DNA of 64,000 nucleotides from Benzoatithermus flavus. GTDB lineage: Bacteria; Pseudomonadota; Alphaproteobacteria; Geminicoccales; Geminicoccaceae. The stretch lies in contig NZ_JBBLZC010000009.1 of assembly GCF_037908215.1 (NCBI RefSeq), positions 1 to 64,000 on the forward strand, given 5' to 3'. The position numbers and the translations under genes were made by a program. Each line of letters begins with the position of its first letter. The stretch's first letter is position 1. A model generated the notes under the pieces. It did no database searches and was not told where the DNA came from. It was given only the letters and a program-made list of their open reading frames with translations. This document shows, piece by piece, positions 52,579 through 60,782 of the stretch.

Positions 52579-54914
52579 CAGCCCTCGGCACTGGCGCGGC
52601 GGGCCAGGAGCTCGTTCCGCAGCGCCTCGATCGGCTCGGGCGGAATCCTGTCGGAGCGGCTGCCGCCGAAATAGACGGTCCGGTGCGGGAACGGAATCTC
52701 GATCCCGAGCTCGTCGAAACGCTTCTTCAGGCGGCGGTTGAACTCGCGCGCGACTTTCCACTGCTCGCCCGCGCGCACCTTGGAGCGCGCCTTGACGATC
52801 ACCGCCGATTCCCGGAACGCGTCCACGCCCGCGATCTCGATGGGCTCGAGGATCAGGCGGCGGTAGGGCCATTCGCGGCGGAGCTGGCTGTCGATCTCGC
52901 GTAAGACCTCGACCACCTGGTCGGTGTCCTCCTTGTAGGCCACGCCGACGTCGAACACGGCGAAGGAGAAGTCCTTCGTCATGTTGGTCACGACGTCGAT
53001 CGAGCTGTAGGGAATGGTATGGACGTTGCCGTTGTAGTCGCGCAGCGTGATCGTCCGCATGGAGATCGCCTCGATCACCCCCGCCTTGCCGCCGAGATCG
53101 ACCACGTCGCCGACCCGCACCGTGTCGCCCACCAGGATGAAGAGGCCGGTGATCAGATCCTGCACCAGCTTCTGCGAGCCGAAGCCGATGGCGAGACCGA
53201 CGACGCCGGCACCGGCGAGGAGCGCATTCGTGTTCACGCCCAGCTCCGCCAGAACCTCCACGATCCCTACGGCAAACAGCAGCGTCACCGCGAGGTTCCG
53301 CGCCATGCTCACGAGGGTGCGCGTGCGGTTGGAGTAGATCAGGTTGCCTTCTGCGTCGGTCGCCTCGATGTAGCGTGCCGCGACGACCTGGACGGATTTC
53401 GCCGCCACCGCCACGACGGCGACGATGATGCCGATCCGGCCGATGCTGCCCAGCACCGCCCGCCCGGCCTGGGTCTGCAGCCAGCCGGCGACGTCGATGC
53501 CCCAGGCCTGCAGGACGAGCGCCAGCGCCACGAGACCGACGCCGGAGCGGAGCAGCGTCACGAGGGCCATCTGTGCCGCCGGGCGCGTCTCGATCTCCTC
53601 GCCTTCCTCGACGGCCTCCGGCCGAGGCGGCAGAATCGTCCAGTCGAGCCAGAGATTGAACGCGCGCACGGCGAGAATGGCGGCGACGGTGACCGCGAGC
53701 CCGCGCGTGAGCAGCATCGCGCCATCCTGCACGCCCACGGCCCAGACCACGAAGACGAGGGCCACCCAGACCGCGAGGAGATGATGGCCCGCGGCGGCGA
53801 GCATCTGCCAAGGCAGGAAACGGGCGAAGACCGAGGTGGAGGAGCGGCCCCACCGCTCGATCGTTCCGGCGACGTGCGTGCGCAGGCGGTAGATCAGGGT
53901 GATCACGAGCACGACCAGCGTGAACAGCAGGACGTGCAGGAGAAAGCCGTGCACCGTCCAGGGCAGGCCCAGCGTCCGCGCCACCCGCAGGCCGAAATAG
54001 CCGTAGAAGCTGAGGCCCGTCAGCAGCGACACCCAGCGCTCGGCGCGCCGTGCCGCGGCGTCGGCGAGCGGCAGCAGACGACGGCGGGCGTCCTTCGCGG
54101 CGAGCAGCGCTCTGCCGAGCGCGGTGAGCGAGCGCGCGCAGGCGATGGCGATCAGGACGTCGCCGGCCACCCGCCGGGCCAGGAGGGAGACGTCGCCGTA
54201 GGCGAGGGCGAGGTAAGTGACCACGAGGAAGGTCAGCAGCGCCGCGAGATCGACGGCGAGGCAGGCCAGGGACGCCTTCACCTTGGTTGCCGACCGGGCA
54301 GCGAGTGGCAAAGCACCGAGCCGGTCGCGCCAACCGCGCAGGAGACGCCGGACCACGAGGCTCGCCGCGAAGCCCGCGAGCACCGCAGTACCCGCCTGGA
54401 GCGTTATCGACCACCAGAGCTCCCGGCTGATCGGCTCGCTGAGCTGCAGCCAGGTCCAGCGGACGAGGATCGGGATCTGCCGGACCGAGGTGACCAGGTC
54501 GACCAGAGCGCTGCTCACGACATCGACCCGCTGCTCGATCGCCTGGTTCACCGACGCCAGCGCATCGCCGATCGCATCCTCGCCCTTCTCCGCTGGCGCT
54601 GCCGCGCTCAGCGCCCTGAGCTGAGCGACCAGCCGGTCGCGCGCCGCCGGATCCTGGAGCACCGCGATCAGCGCCTCGATGTCGGCGGGCGCCGGCGGCG
54701 CCGGTGCTGCGGCCGATGGCGGCTTGGGCAGCATCGACGCGGCGTCGGCAGGCGGAGGCGCTACGGAAGGAGCCGGGACGGGCGATGCGGGCGGTGCCGC
54801 GGACATCGCCGGGTCGGTCGGGGAGACGGCAGGCTGCGCTACGGCCGCCCACCCGAGCAGGCAGAATATTCCTGCCGCCGTCAGTCCCCGCAGTGCGCCG
54901 TAGGACAGCTTCAC
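52578..54914 (-). CDS. large mechanosensitive channel, MscS family
   Basis: 778 aa, with a signal peptide (to about residue 26), a Pro/Ala-rich periplasmic stretch (30-80), a helical periplasmic region and then about ten membrane helices. The MscS core is at about 560-720: the pore helix ALLAGAGVVGLAIGFGSQ, then GLFILVGDTVRVGDVVDLGG and HTIPYSSIDVVTNMTKD. A cytoplasmic vestibule ends the protein. It releases solutes on hypo-osmotic shock. It starts with GTG 54914 behind GGGAGG. It is first of the mscS-tamA-tamB-permease operon, overlapping tamA by TGATG. Confidence 0.92.
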   Translation of the reverse strand: MKLSYGALRGLTAAGIFCLLGWAAVAQPAVSPTDPAMSAAPPASPVPAPSVAPPPADAASMLPKPPSAAAPAPPAPADIEALIAVLQDPAARDRLVAQLRALSAAAPAEKGEDAIGDALASVNQAIEQRVDVVSSALVDLVTSVRQIPILVRWTWLQLSEPISRELWWSITLQAGTAVLAGFAASLVVRRLLRGWRDRLGALPLAARSATKVKASLACLAVDLAALLTFLVVTYLALAYGDVSLLARRVAGDVLIAIACARSLTALGRALLAAKDARRRLLPLADAAARRAERWVSLLTGLSFYGYFGLRVARTLGLPWTVHGFLLHVLLFTLVVLVITLIYRLRTHVAGTIERWGRSSTSVFARFLPWQMLAAAGHHLLAVWVALVFVVWAVGVQDGAMLLTRGLAVTVAAILAVRAFNLWLDWTILPPRPEAVEEGEEIETRPAAQMALVTLLRSGVGLVALALVLQAWGIDVAGWLQTQAGRAVLGSIGRIGIIVAVVAVAAKSVQVVAARYIEATDAEGNLIYSNRTRTLVSMARNLAVTLLFAVGIVEVLAELGVNTNALLAGAGVVGLAIGFGSQKLVQDLITGLFILVGDTVRVGDVVDLGGKAGVIEAISMRTITLRDYNGNVHTIPYSSIDVVTNMTKDFSFAVFDVGVAYKEDTDQVVEVLREIDSQLRREWPYRRLILEPIEIAGVDAFRESAVIVKARSKVRAGEQWKVAREFNRRLKKRFDELGIEIPFPHRTVYFGGSRSDRIPPEPIEALRNELLARRASAEG

Positions 54915-55041
54915 GTCCTCCCTGACGGACCGAAGTCGCCATGGACGGGGGTTTACGTCACGGCACGCTCGCGGGCAACCGGAGCCCCGGTGAAATCCGG
55001 CTGAATTGCCGGAAAGGAGACCCGGAGGACAGCAAGAATGG

Positions 55042-55845
55042 TCAGCGGCCCGTGTGCAGGAAGCGCCGGCCGGTGCCTTCGAGAACGAGACAGGTGAGCC
55101 GGCCGGTCCAGCAGGCGCCGGTGTCGATGCCGATGCGGTTGGAGCGCACCACCGGCGTCTCCTCGACCGTGTGCCCGTGAACGATGATCTTGCCGCAATC
55201 CCCGGTCCAGCTCAGGAACGGCTCGCGGATCCACAAGAGCTCGGCCTCGCTCTGGCGCTCGAGCGGCAGGTCGGGCCGAATCCCGGCATGGCAGAAGAAA
55301 TAGTCGCCCAGGCTGAAGGCGAGCTCGAGCTCGGCGAGGAAGGCCTCGTGCTCGGGCGGCAGGCGGTTCTCGAGCTGCAGCCGCGCATCGACGAAGCGCT
55401 CGGGCTCGGGCTTCTTGAGATCGAGCTTGACCCCGTAGCTCAGGAGCGTGGCGTCGCCGCCGAAGCGCAGCCAGCTCGCCGCCGCCTCGGGGCTCTGGTC
55501 GGAAGCGTTCAGGAACTCGCGCAGCCACAGATCGTGGTTGCCGAGCAGATGGACCCGAGGGAGACCATCGGCCGGCACCTGCAGCAGGTGCTCGACGACC
55601 TTGCTGCTCTCGAAACCGCGATCGACATAGTCGCCCAGATGTACCACGATGCAGTCGAGATGACGGCCGGTCTCGCGCACGTCGTCCACGATCATCCGCT
55701 CCATCATCTGGAGCAGATCGTGCCGGCCGTGGATGTCGCCGACCACGTAGGCGCGAAGGCCGCGCGGCACGGCCGGTGGTCGCCCCGCTATGGTCGGCTC
55801 GCTCGGCAGGCTCGCCCGGGACCGCTGGAACAGGCGCTTCAACAT
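55042..55845 (-). CDS. PPP-family serine/threonine protein phosphatase
   Basis: 267 aa with the full metallophosphatase motif set: GDIHGRHD (about residues 37-44), GDYVDRG (about 71-77), GNHD (about 101-104), the later HAGI and HGHT. This matches the bacterial PPP group (phage lambda-phosphatase and PrpA-like), which removes phosphate from Ser/Thr and sometimes Tyr or His. It is divergent from the beta-barrel/wza operon; no partner kinase is adjacent. Gene length is typical. Confidence 0.9.
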   Translation of the reverse strand: MLKRLFQRSRASLPSEPTIAGRPPAVPRGLRAYVVGDIHGRHDLLQMMERMIVDDVRETGRHLDCIVVHLGDYVDRGFESSKVVEHLLQVPADGLPRVHLLGNHDLWLREFLNASDQSPEAAASWLRFGGDATLLSYGVKLDLKKPEPERFVDARLQLENRLPPEHEAFLAELELAFSLGDYFFCHAGIRPDLPLERQSEAELLWIREPFLSWTGDCGKIIVHGHTVEETPVVRSNRIGIDTGACWTGRLTCLVLEGTGRRFLHTGR

Positions 55846-56203
55846 CGCCTAGGCTGCCCTGACAGCTTCTTGGAGTTGAGTCCTAGCCGCCTTATGGCAA
55901 CTGTGCCTTCTCATGTTGCATCTGCGCGACATATGCCGCGGAAGTTCGACACGCGCCAGAGGTGGGTGCGGCATCGATGCTGGGCCTGTTGTCACAACTG
56001 CGCGCTCTCGATTATCACTCACGTCACGTGCCCCGAGCCGGTCGGGCTCGCCATAGAGGCGAAATTCGCCTATCATAGTTTCTATCAACTGGGCATGCGA
56101 CGGCGTGGGCAAGTAGGCGGCACGCCGTCGCAGGGTCGGCGTGAAAAGCAAATCTGCTCGTGCGCTGTGCTGGGTCCCAAGGGATGTCGCGTTCGGAGGT
56201 AGC
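55846..56203. promoter_or_regulatory. regulatory region with five inverted repeats before the wza operon
   Basis: No gene. Within 145 bases lie five inverted repeats: GTTGT-C-ACAAC (55988-55998), CACGT-C-ACGTG (56020-56030), CGAGCC-N5-GGCTCG (56034-56050), GGCGAA-A-TTCGCC (56058-56070) and GCGACGGCGTG-N13-CACGCCGTCGC (56097-56131, 11-bp perfect). A lower-GC patch with TATCAT and TATCAA (about 56071-56087) sits between the fourth and fifth and could hold the promoter -10. The last pair would fold in the mRNA leader. Divergent genes on each side may both be controlled here. Confidence 0.55.
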
Positions 56204-57466
56204 ATGAACTCCAAGCTGAATAGATTGCCGATCTGGCTGGCGCTGACGACGGCGCTGTGCACGCCCTCCATCGTCGCCGCACAGTCCGGCGAGGAGCCCA
56301 GCCCGAACGTGACGGTGCAGGAGCGCAGCCGCCCCGATTACGATCCGATCGGCATCCATGCCGGCAGCTACTTCATCTATCCCTCGCTGACGGTCGAGGG
56401 TGCCTACGACTCCAACGTGTTCGCGACGAAGCGGGACGAAAAGGACGACTTCTTCGCGACCATCGCGCCGCGCATCGCCGCGCAGTCCGACTTCAGCCGC
56501 CATCAGCTGAACTTCACGGTCGGTGCGGAAGGTGCGGCCTACGATCAGTACGACAGCAACAACTATCTCGACTTCTTCACCGACGCCAACGGACGGCTCG
56601 ACATCACCCGCGACGATACGCTCTCGGGCGCGCTCGGTGTCAGTCGCCTGCACGAGGACCGCTCGTCTCCCGATTCCACCGGCCGTGGCGAGGACGTCAC
56701 GAAATATTGGCAGGACGTGCTGCGGCTGAACTACCGCCACAACTTCAACCGGTTCTACGGCCTGATCGGCGGCGACATTACCCGGTTCGACTTCGAGGAC
56801 AACGGCGACATCAACGAGGACGATCGCGACCGCAACCAGTATCGCGGCCGGCTGCGGCTCGGCTACAACATCTCCGAGCGCTTCTCCGGCTTCTTCGAGG
56901 GCGCTTACGACGTCCGGCGCTACGACAACACCCCGAACGACGCCGGTGTCGACCGCAACTCGCAAGGCTACGCGCTGCGGGCCGGCACCGAGATCGACAT
57001 CACCGGCATCCTGTTCGGCGAGCTGGCGGCGGGCTACACCCACCGCACGTACGACGACGACAGCCTGAACTCGGTGGGGGGTCTGGGCGGCAGCGGCAAG
57101 CTCACCTGGAACGTGACCCCGCTCACCTCGATCATCTTCGAGGCCCGCGGCGAAGTCCAGGAGACTACCGTCGTCGTCGACGGCGATCCGGCCACGGCCG
57201 ACTTCGAGAAGGCGGTCAGCATCGACGTCACGCACGAGCTCCTGCGCAACGTGCTCTTGAACGCCAATGCGGCCTTCATCCGCGACGACTTCGAAGGCAC
57301 CGATCGCACGGACAACACGTTCCAGGCCGGTGCCGGTGTCACCTACCTCATCAACCGACACCTGTCGCTCGATGCGACCTACCGCTTCTCGACCCGCGAC
57401 TCCGAGAGCACGGATGCCGATTACAGCCGGAGCCTCGTCCGGCTCGGCATCACGGCCCGCCTCTGA
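56204..57466 (+). CDS. outer-membrane beta-barrel protein (BBP2 family), polysaccharide export
   Basis: 420 aa. A signal peptide (cleavage about residue 26, IVAAQ) precedes an outer-membrane beta-barrel: alternating strands begin SYFIYPSLTVEGAYDSNVFA and repeat through the protein, ending in ...RSLVRLGITARL with a hydrophobic last residue. This is the BBP2/GelD-like group often encoded with polysaccharide-export genes. GGAGG lies a short 4 bases before ATG 56204. The wza-like gene follows in the same operon, so it likely forms part of the polymer export channel or holds the polymer outside the cell. Confidence 0.85.
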   Translation: MNSKLNRLPIWLALTTALCTPSIVAAQSGEEPSPNVTVQERSRPDYDPIGIHAGSYFIYPSLTVEGAYDSNVFATKRDEKDDFFATIAPRIAAQSDFSRHQLNFTVGAEGAAYDQYDSNNYLDFFTDANGRLDITRDDTLSGALGVSRLHEDRSSPDSTGRGEDVTKYWQDVLRLNYRHNFNRFYGLIGGDITRFDFEDNGDINEDDRDRNQYRGRLRLGYNISERFSGFFEGAYDVRRYDNTPNDAGVDRNSQGYALRAGTEIDITGILFGELAAGYTHRTYDDDSLNSVGGLGGSGKLTWNVTPLTSIIFEARGEVQETTVVVDGDPATADFEKAVSIDVTHELLRNVLLNANAAFIRDDFEGTDRTDNTFQAGAGVTYLINRHLSLDATYRFSTRDSESTDADYSRSLVRLGITARL

Positions 57467-57490
57467 GCCGGGCCGCCGAGCAACATAGCC

Positions 57491-57525
57491 GCAGGTGTCG
57501 TGGCGCTCCCTTGCCCGACACCTGC
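57491..57525 (+). repeat. intercistronic hairpin
   Basis: GCAGGTGTCG (57491-57500) is perfectly inverted as CGACACCTGC (57516-57525) around a 15-base loop, between the beta-barrel gene and wza. No T-run follows, so it is more likely an mRNA processing or stability element than a terminator. Confidence 0.55.
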
Positions 57526-57608
57526 GATCCCCCTACTAAGCACGCCATCTCGGGCGGCAGCAGGAACCCGATGCTGCCGCCGGCGGGGCAGAAGCGTGGA
57601 GGTCGAGC

Positions 57609-58214
57609 ATGTTCGGACCAACGTTGAGACGCGTGGCGGCCTTCCTGGTGCTGGCTCTGAGCCTGGCCGCATGTCAGAGCTCACCACCGCCACCGCCGGC
57701 AGCATCTATGGCGTCGCCATCTCCGGCAGCCGCTGCGGCCGCGGCTCAGGAGCTCAGCTCGGCCTATCGGCTGGGCTCGGGCGACAAGATCCGCCTCGTC
57801 GTGTTCCGTCACGAGGATCTCTCGGGCGAGTTCACGCTGGATGGCGCCGGCAATTTCGCCATGCCGCTCATCGGCGAGGTCCAAGCCTACAATCTTACCA
57901 CGCGCGAGCTCGAACAGAAGATCGCGGACAAGCTGAAGGACGGCTACCTCGTCGATCCGCAGGTGAGCGTCGAGGTGCTGAACTACCGGCCGTTCTACAT
58001 CCTGGGCGAGGTGAAGCAGCCGGGTTCCTATCAGTACGTCAACGGCATGACCGTCCTGAACGCGGTGGCGCTGGCGGGCGGCTTCACCTACCGCGCCAAG
58101 CAGAGCAACTTCCTCCTGCAGCGCGGCGGCAGCAACTCGCAGACCCGCGAGGTCAGCGGCGACACGCCGCTCCTGCCGGGCGACATCGTCACCGTGCAGG
58201 AGCGGTTCTTCTAG
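57609..58214 (+). CDS. Wza-type polysaccharide export lipoprotein
   Basis: 201 aa. The lipobox LSLAAC (Cys about residue 22) is followed by a Pro/Ala-rich linker. A Poly_export domain has YRLGSGDKIRLVVFRHEDLS, GEFTLDGAGNFAMPLIGEV, and then a SLBB domain with FYILGEVKQPGSYQYVNGMT. It is shorter than full Wza (about 380 aa) and lacks the extra SLBB repeats, like many alphaproteobacterial export proteins. GGAGG is 6 bases before the ATG. Partner kinase Wzc lies 54 kb upstream in the window. Confidence 0.93.
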   Translation: MFGPTLRRVAAFLVLALSLAACQSSPPPPPAASMASPSPAAAAAAAQELSSAYRLGSGDKIRLVVFRHEDLSGEFTLDGAGNFAMPLIGEVQAYNLTTRELEQKIADKLKDGYLVDPQVSVEVLNYRPFYILGEVKQPGSYQYVNGMTVLNAVALAGGFTYRAKQSNFLLQRGGSNSQTREVSGDTPLLPGDIVTVQERFF

Positions 58215-58245
58215 GCAACGGTTCGTCACGAACCATGACGGCCGG

Positions 58246-58276
58246 GGCCGGCATCCACCGCGATGCCGGCCTTTTT
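58246..58276 (+). terminator. intrinsic terminator of beta-barrel/wza operon
   Basis: GGCCGGCAT (58246-58254) pairs perfectly with ATGCCGGCC (58263-58271), followed by five T. It lies 32 bases after the wza stop. A smaller stem, GGTTCG-TCA-CGAACC (58220-58234), precedes it. Confidence 0.92.
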
Positions 58277-58363
58277 GCTTTGAGGATCGGCGGGGGTGGA
58301 TCCTAAGATCGGGGCACACGAGGAACGAGCCGCAGGCGGGCGGCCGTGAGGACGGGAGGTGGC

Positions 58364-59686
58364 ATGGAGAGCTGGCTCGGCGCGTCTCGGGTCTATCTGG
58401 AGCCCAGGGTCATTGCCGTCCTGTTCCTGGGCTTCGCGAGCGGGCTGCCGCTCCTCCTCACCCTTTCCACCCTCACCTTCTGGCTGGCCGAGGCACAGGT
58501 GGACAAGGCTCAGATCGGCCTGTTCGCCCTGGCGGGGCTGCCCTACACTTGGAAGTTTCTCTGGTCGCCGGTGATGGACCGCGTACGGCTGCCGGTGCTG
58601 GGCTCCCTGCTCGGCCGGCGGCGCGGCTGGCTCGTTCTCGTCCAGTCCCTCCTGATGCTCGCGATCCTGGGCCTCGGCGCATGCGATCCGCAGCACGATC
58701 TCGGTCGGATGGCGGTGTTCGCGGTGCTCGTGGCCTTCCTCTCGGCCAGCCAGGACATCGTCGTCGATGCCTATCGCGTCGAGCTGCTCGAGGAGCGGCA
58801 GCAGGGTGCGGGTGCCGCCGTCGTGGTGATCGGCTACCGCATCGCCATGCTGGTCTCGGGTGCGGGCGCTCTCGTCATCGCCGAGCATGTCGGCTGGTTC
58901 TGGGCCTATGCCGCCATGGCGGCGTGCATGGCCATCGGCATGATCACCGTGCTGCTCTCGCCCGAGCCCAGAGGATCGGACATGGCCGCGACCGGGAGCC
59001 GGAGCCGGCTGGCCGACTGGATGAAGGAGGCCGTGGTGGAGCCCTTTGCGGACTTCTTTCGCCGCAATGGCATCGCCACGGCACTCCTCATCCTCCTGTT
59101 CATCATGCTCTACAAGCTGGGCGATGCGCTGCTCGGCACCATGACCAACCCGTTCTACGTCGAGCTCGGCTTCACCAAGACCGAGGTGGCGACGATCGTG
59201 AAAGGCTACGGGCTGGTCGCCACGCTTCTGGGCGGCTTTCTCGGCGGCATCGTCGTCAACCGGCGCGGCGTGATCCAGGGCCTGTGGATCTGCGGCCTGA
59301 TCCAGATGCTCTCGAACCTCGTGTTCGTGGCACAAGCCTGGATCGGGCACGACCTCGCCATGCTCACCTTCACCATCTCGGCCGAGAACCTCGCGGGCGG
59401 CATGGGGACGGCGGCGTTCGTCGCCTATCTCGGCTCGCTCTGCAACCTGAGTTACACGGCGACCCAGTACGCGCTCCTCTCCTCCTTCATGGCGCAGGCC
59501 CGCACCACGCTAGCGGCCGGCAGCGGCCTGCTCGCCGACAGCACAAGCTGGGTCGGATTCTTCGTCCTCACCACGCTCGCAGCGGTGCCGGGGCTCCTGC
59601 TCCTGCTCTGGCTGCAGCGTCGGCTCGAGCGTGCCCCCGCCACCCTGGGAACGCCGGCCGCGGTAGCGCGACCCGGCCGTGCCTGA
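58364..59686 (+). CDS. AmpG-like MFS muropeptide permease
   Basis: 440-aa twelve-helix MFS protein. AmpG-family marks are GFASGLPLLLTLSTLTFWLA, GLPYTWKFLWSPVMDRVRLP and ASQDIVVDAYRVELL near helix 4, with SCNLSYTATQYALLSS-like LCNLSYTATQYALLSSFMA in helix 10. AmpG brings anhydro-muropeptides into the cytoplasm for peptidoglycan recycling. ATG 58364 is preceded by GGGAGG. No beta-lactamase or ampR gene is near. Confidence 0.93.
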   Translation: MESWLGASRVYLEPRVIAVLFLGFASGLPLLLTLSTLTFWLAEAQVDKAQIGLFALAGLPYTWKFLWSPVMDRVRLPVLGSLLGRRRGWLVLVQSLLMLAILGLGACDPQHDLGRMAVFAVLVAFLSASQDIVVDAYRVELLEERQQGAGAAVVVIGYRIAMLVSGAGALVIAEHVGWFWAYAAMAACMAIGMITVLLSPEPRGSDMAATGSRSRLADWMKEAVVEPFADFFRRNGIATALLILLFIMLYKLGDALLGTMTNPFYVELGFTKTEVATIVKGYGLVATLLGGFLGGIVVNRRGVIQGLWICGLIQMLSNLVFVAQAWIGHDLAMLTFTISAENLAGGMGTAAFVAYLGSLCNLSYTATQYALLSSFMAQARTTLAAGSGLLADSTSWVGFFVLTTLAAVPGLLLLLWLQRRLERAPATLGTPAAVARPGRA

Positions 59687-59735
59687 GCTTCGCGGCCGGT
59701 ATCGTCGGCGCTGGCATCACCGAGGAACGACGGGA

Positions 59736-60737
59736 ATGGATGTCACGCTCCGCCGCCTTCTTCTCGCCTCGCTGGCAGCTCTCGGTCTCGTGAGCCATGG
59801 GCGGGCCGCCGAAACCCAACCCTACCCACTCGCGATCGCGACCGGCGGCGTCACCGGCGTCTACTACCAGATCGGAGCAGCGATCTGCCGGCTGCTCAAG
59901 GACCACCCGCCGCAGCACCCGATCGACTGCACGACGGAAGGCAGCAACGGCTCGGTGCGCAACCTGATCGACATGCGCTGGGACCACGTTCCCCTCGCAA
60001 TCGCGCAGAGCGATTCGCTCTACTACGCCGTCACCGGCACCGGCCCGTTCGCGGGCACCGGGCCGGACAGGAGCGTTCGGGCGCTGTTCTCGCTCGTGAC
60101 CGAGGCGTTCGTGGTGATGACGCGCGGCGACAGCCCGGTGCCGTCGCTGGCCGAGCTCAAGGGCAAGCGGCTCAGCATCGGCCCCCCAGCCTCGGGTACC
60201 GACGTGACCTTCCGGCGGCTGATGGCGGCACGCGGCTGGTCGGCCGGGGACTTCCGGGCCTTCCCCGACATCAAGAGCTCGCTCCAGGCCGCAGCGCTCT
60301 GCCGGGGCGATGTCGACGCCATCGCCGTCGTCGGCGCCAATCCCTCGCCCAGCCTGCAGGAGGCGACACATGCCTGCAACGCGCGTTTCGTGCCGATCAG
60401 CTTCGCGTTCGCACAGGCCATGATCGAGCGGCATCCCTACTACGTCTCGGCGCTCATTCCGGGTGGCCTCTACCCGAACAACCCGAATCCGACCGAGACG
60501 GTCGGCGTGCGCGCGACGCTCGTGGCCCCCGCCGGCACGCCGGACGAGGTGGTGTACGAGGTGACCAGAGCGGTGTTCGACAACCTGGCCGAGCTCAAGA
60601 CCCTGCATCTGGCCTTCGCACCGATCGAGAAGGCGGATATCGTCCGCTACTGCGTGTTCGCGCCGATCCATGCGGGCGCACAGCGCTATTACCGCGAGCA
60701 GGGTCTGAAGCTCGAGGCCTGCCCGGCCGTACGCTGA
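59736..60737 (+). CDS. TAXI-family TRAP transporter solute-binding protein
   Basis: 333 aa with a signal peptide (cleavage near residue 24, HGRAA). The TAXI core is PLAIATGGVTGVYYQIGAAI, then ...NLIDMRWDHVPLAIAQSDSL and KGKRLSIGPPASGTDVTFRR. TAXI proteins bind glutamate, 2-oxoglutarate or other acids for a fused TRAP permease, but no permease gene is found in the window, so this is an orphan. The start fits GAGGA upstream and the signal sequence. The aminotransferase gene follows 45 bases later. Confidence 0.9.
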   Translation: MDVTLRRLLLASLAALGLVSHGRAAETQPYPLAIATGGVTGVYYQIGAAICRLLKDHPPQHPIDCTTEGSNGSVRNLIDMRWDHVPLAIAQSDSLYYAVTGTGPFAGTGPDRSVRALFSLVTEAFVVMTRGDSPVPSLAELKGKRLSIGPPASGTDVTFRRLMAARGWSAGDFRAFPDIKSSLQAAALCRGDVDAIAVVGANPSPSLQEATHACNARFVPISFAFAQAMIERHPYYVSALIPGGLYPNNPNPTETVGVRATLVAPAGTPDEVVYEVTRAVFDNLAELKTLHLAFAPIEKADIVRYCVFAPIHAGAQRYYREQGLKLEACPAVR

Positions 60738-60782
60738 ACGGGTGGCCCAACCCCTCCACGAACAGGATCGAGTAGGGAAACG

